6,083 bases of DNA from an uncultured Sutterella sp. (GTDB lineage: Bacteria; Pseudomonadota; Gammaproteobacteria; Burkholderiales; Burkholderiaceae_F). The notes beneath the pieces are model-generated. The model made no database searches. It was not told where the DNA came from and worked only from the letters and a program-made list of their open reading frames with translations. The position numbers and the translations under genes were made by a program. Location: assembly GCA_900764215.1 (NCBI GenBank), contig CAAFNI010000438.1, forward strand, positions 1 to 6,083, read 5' to 3'. This document shows positions 4,412 through 6,083 of this stretch, in pieces; position 1 is the first letter of the stretch; each line of letters opens with the position of its first letter.

Positions 4412-6083
4412 ATGTTCAAGCAGACTCTCCTTTCCGCCGCCGCGCTGCTCGCGGCCGGCACGCTTTCCGCCTCCGTCTTCGCCGCCCCGACCACGGTCGA
4501 GGGGACGGGCGTGGGCAAGCACGGCGACATCACGGTCGCCGTCACCTTCGACGCCGGCAAGATCCAGAACATCGAGATCGTGAAGAATGCCGAAAACCCG
4601 ATTCTCGCGAAGAAGGTCTTCACGGAGCTCAAGGACGAGGTGGTCGCGCTCTCGTCGACGGACGTCGACCTCATCTCGGGCGCCACGTTCTCCGCCAAGG
4701 GCTTCATCGATGCCGTCAACGACGCCGCCAAGAAGGCGGGCGTGACGCTCGCCAAGGCCGACAAGAAGGCGCTCAGGAAGGTTGCGCGCGAACTGCCCAA
4801 GACGAGCACCTACGACGTGGTCGTGATCGGTGCGGGCGGCGCGGGCTTCTCCGCCGCCATCACCGCCAAGACGGCGGGCGCCAACGTCGTCCTGCTTGAA
4901 AAGATGCCCGCCGTCGGCGGCAACTCGCTCATCTCGGGCGCCGAGATGAACGTCGCGAAGAACTGGGTCCAGCCCAAGCTCGGCATCACCGACGACTCGC
5001 CCGAACTTCATGCCGAAGACACCTTCAAGGGCGGCGACGGCAAGGGCGACATGAAGGTCATCAACGTGATGACGCATCAGGCGCTTGATGCCGCCAAGTG
5101 GTGCCGCGACTATCTCGGCGTGCGCTTTGAGGACGACAACCTCTTCTTCTTCGGCGGCCACAGCCGCAAGCGCGCCCTGATTCCGGTGGGCCACACCGGC
5201 ACGGAATTCATCGCCAAGTTCCAGGCCAAGGCCGATGAGCTCGGCATCCCGGTCATCACGAACATGAAGGCCGAAGAGCTCGTCAAGGACAAGTCCGGGC
5301 GCGTCGTCGGCGTCAAGGCCACGATGGACGGCACTGAGTACACCTTCAACGCCAAGGGCGGCGTCGTGCTCGCCACGGGCGGCTTCGGCGCGAACCCCGA
5401 AATGGTGAAGAAGTACAACCCGAAGATCGACGAGCGCTTCAAGACGACCGACGCTCCGGGCACCACGGGCGAAGCCCTCTACATGGCTGAACGCGCGGGC
5501 GCCGAGCTCGTCAACATGGGCTACATCCAGACCTATCCGATCTGCGACCCGCTCTCGGGCGCGATCGAATTGATCGCCGACGCACGCTTTGACGGCGCCA
5601 TCATGCTCAACCAGGAAGGCAAGCGCTTCGTCGAGGAGCTTGACCGCCGCGACGTGCTCTCCGAGGCCATCCTCAACCAGACGGGCCAGTACTGCTGGGT
5701 GCTCTGGAACGACAACATCGGCAAGATCTCCAACACCGTCGGGACCCACGCCAACGAGTACGAAGCCTTCACGAAGCAGGGCGTCATGGCGACCTGCGAC
5801 GACCTGAAGTGCATCGCCGACTTCACGAAGATCCCGTACGACCAGCTCCAGAAGACGGTCAAGCGCGTCTCCGACATGGCGGGAAAAGGCAATGACAAGG
5901 ACTTCCACCACCGCGCGGGCCTCATGGACATGCAGCAGGGCAAGTACTACGTCATCAAGGCCGTGCCGTCGCCCCACCCCACGCTGGGCGGCGTGCGCAT
6001 CAACGAGAAGGCTGAAGTCCTGACGGCCGACGGCAAGGTCATTCCGGGCCTCTGGGCCGCGGGTGAGGTGACCGGCGTCACGC
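4412..6083 (+). CDS. urdA: Exported FMN/FAD reductase of the flavocytochrome c family, urocanate-reductase (UrdA)-like; 3' end outside window
   Basis: 557 codons are open to the window edge. A Sec signal peptide comes first (MFKQ, hydrophobic 6-20, cleavage after SVFA at 24). Residues 28-112 form an FMN_bind domain with DLISGAT (86-92), the ApbE flavinylation motif; Thr92 would carry FMN. Next is an FAD-binding fumarate-reductase-type domain: IGAGGAG (139-145), LLEK (161-164), GGNSLISGAEMN (169-180), LATGGFGANPEM (320-331). There is no CxxCH heme motif in the visible part, so electrons must come from a separate quinol-linked donor. Active-site positions fit UrdA rather than fumarate reductase: Tyr375 where fumarate reductases have His (QTYP versus QAHP), Asp390, Arg413 (proton donor, LDRRD) and His522 (SPHPTLGG). 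Each is Shewanella UrdA numbering, as I recall it, plus two. The likely reaction is reduction of urocanate, thiourocanate or a similar aryl-acrylate. Family is secure; substrate is inferred. Confidence 0.88.
   Translation, partial: MFKQTLLSAAALLAAGTLSASVFAAPTTVEGTGVGKHGDITVAVTFDAGKIQNIEIVKNAENPILAKKVFTELKDEVVALSSTDVDLISGATFSAKGFIDAVNDAAKKAGVTLAKADKKALRKVARELPKTSTYDVVVIGAGGAGFSAAITAKTAGANVVLLEKMPAVGGNSLISGAEMNVAKNWVQPKLGITDDSPELHAEDTFKGGDGKGDMKVINVMTHQALDAAKWCRDYLGVRFEDDNLFFFGGHSRKRALIPVGHTGTEFIAKFQAKADELGIPVITNMKAEELVKDKSGRVVGVKATMDGTEYTFNAKGGVVLATGGFGANPEMVKKYNPKIDERFKTTDAPGTTGEALYMAERAGAELVNMGYIQTYPICDPLSGAIELIADARFDGAIMLNQEGKRFVEELDRRDVLSEAILNQTGQYCWVLWNDNIGKISNTVGTHANEYEAFTKQGVMATCDDLKCIADFTKIPYDQLQKTVKRVSDMAGKGNDKDFHHRAGLMDMQQGKYYVIKAVPSPHPTLGGVRINEKAEVLTADGKVIPGLWAAGEVTGVT

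Noticed and set aside
4391..5977. A 528-codon open frame on the minus strand opposite the reductase
   Set aside because: Low-complexity Val/Ala/Arg/Leu composition without motifs. The plus-strand frame carries signal peptide, flavinylation and FAD motifs, so this is an antisense shadow.
1..6083. CRISPR array, tRNA, rRNA, insertion sequence or prophage signals
   Set aside because: I found no regularly spaced repeats, cloverleaf-like sequence, transposase motifs or flanking inverted repeats on either strand.

Overview
This is a GC-rich bacterial window with dense coding and few gaps. A group 1 membrane-bound [NiFe]-hydrogenase, a cytochrome b anchor and two Sec-exported enzymes point to a Gram-negative anaerobe or facultative anaerobe that respires in the periplasm. 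A gut-type betaproteobacterium (Sutterellaceae-like) or a similar organism would fit, but that placement is an inference from gene content, not from a marker gene.

Layout. Positions 1-198 (+) hold the last 65 codons of the hydrogenase large subunit (hyaB/hupL type). Positions 210-923 (+) hold its cytochrome b subunit (hyaC type), followed at once by a strong intrinsic terminator (956-989), so this operon ends here. Positions 1036-2202 (-) encode a 12-TM MFS transporter. Positions 2381-4027 (-) encode a secreted protein with the histidine/aromatic ammonia-lyase fold. Positions 4412-6083 (+), running off the window, encode a secreted FMN/FAD reductase of the fumarate/urocanate reductase family. 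The lyase and the reductase are divergent, separated by a 384-nt control region with a near-identical 23-bp element next to each putative -10 box.

Main reading. The reductase carries the residues and spacing I associate with urocanate reductase UrdA (Tyr375, Asp390, Arg413, His522), not those of fumarate reductase. The lyase lacks the Ala-Ser-Gly triad that makes the MIO cofactor of true ammonia-lyases, and it has a signal peptide. MIO-less members of this fold include ergothionase, which eliminates trimethylamine from ergothioneine to give thiourocanate. The pair therefore looks like a two-step periplasmic pathway: a histidine betaine such as ergothioneine or hercynine is split to an enoate (thiourocanate or urocanate), which then serves as terminal electron acceptor. 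The neighbouring H2-oxidising hydrogenase could supply electrons through the quinone pool. The MFS gene downstream of the lyase may handle a substrate or product, but its substrate cannot be read from sequence. Families, motifs and signal peptides are seen directly; the substrates and the pathway are inference.
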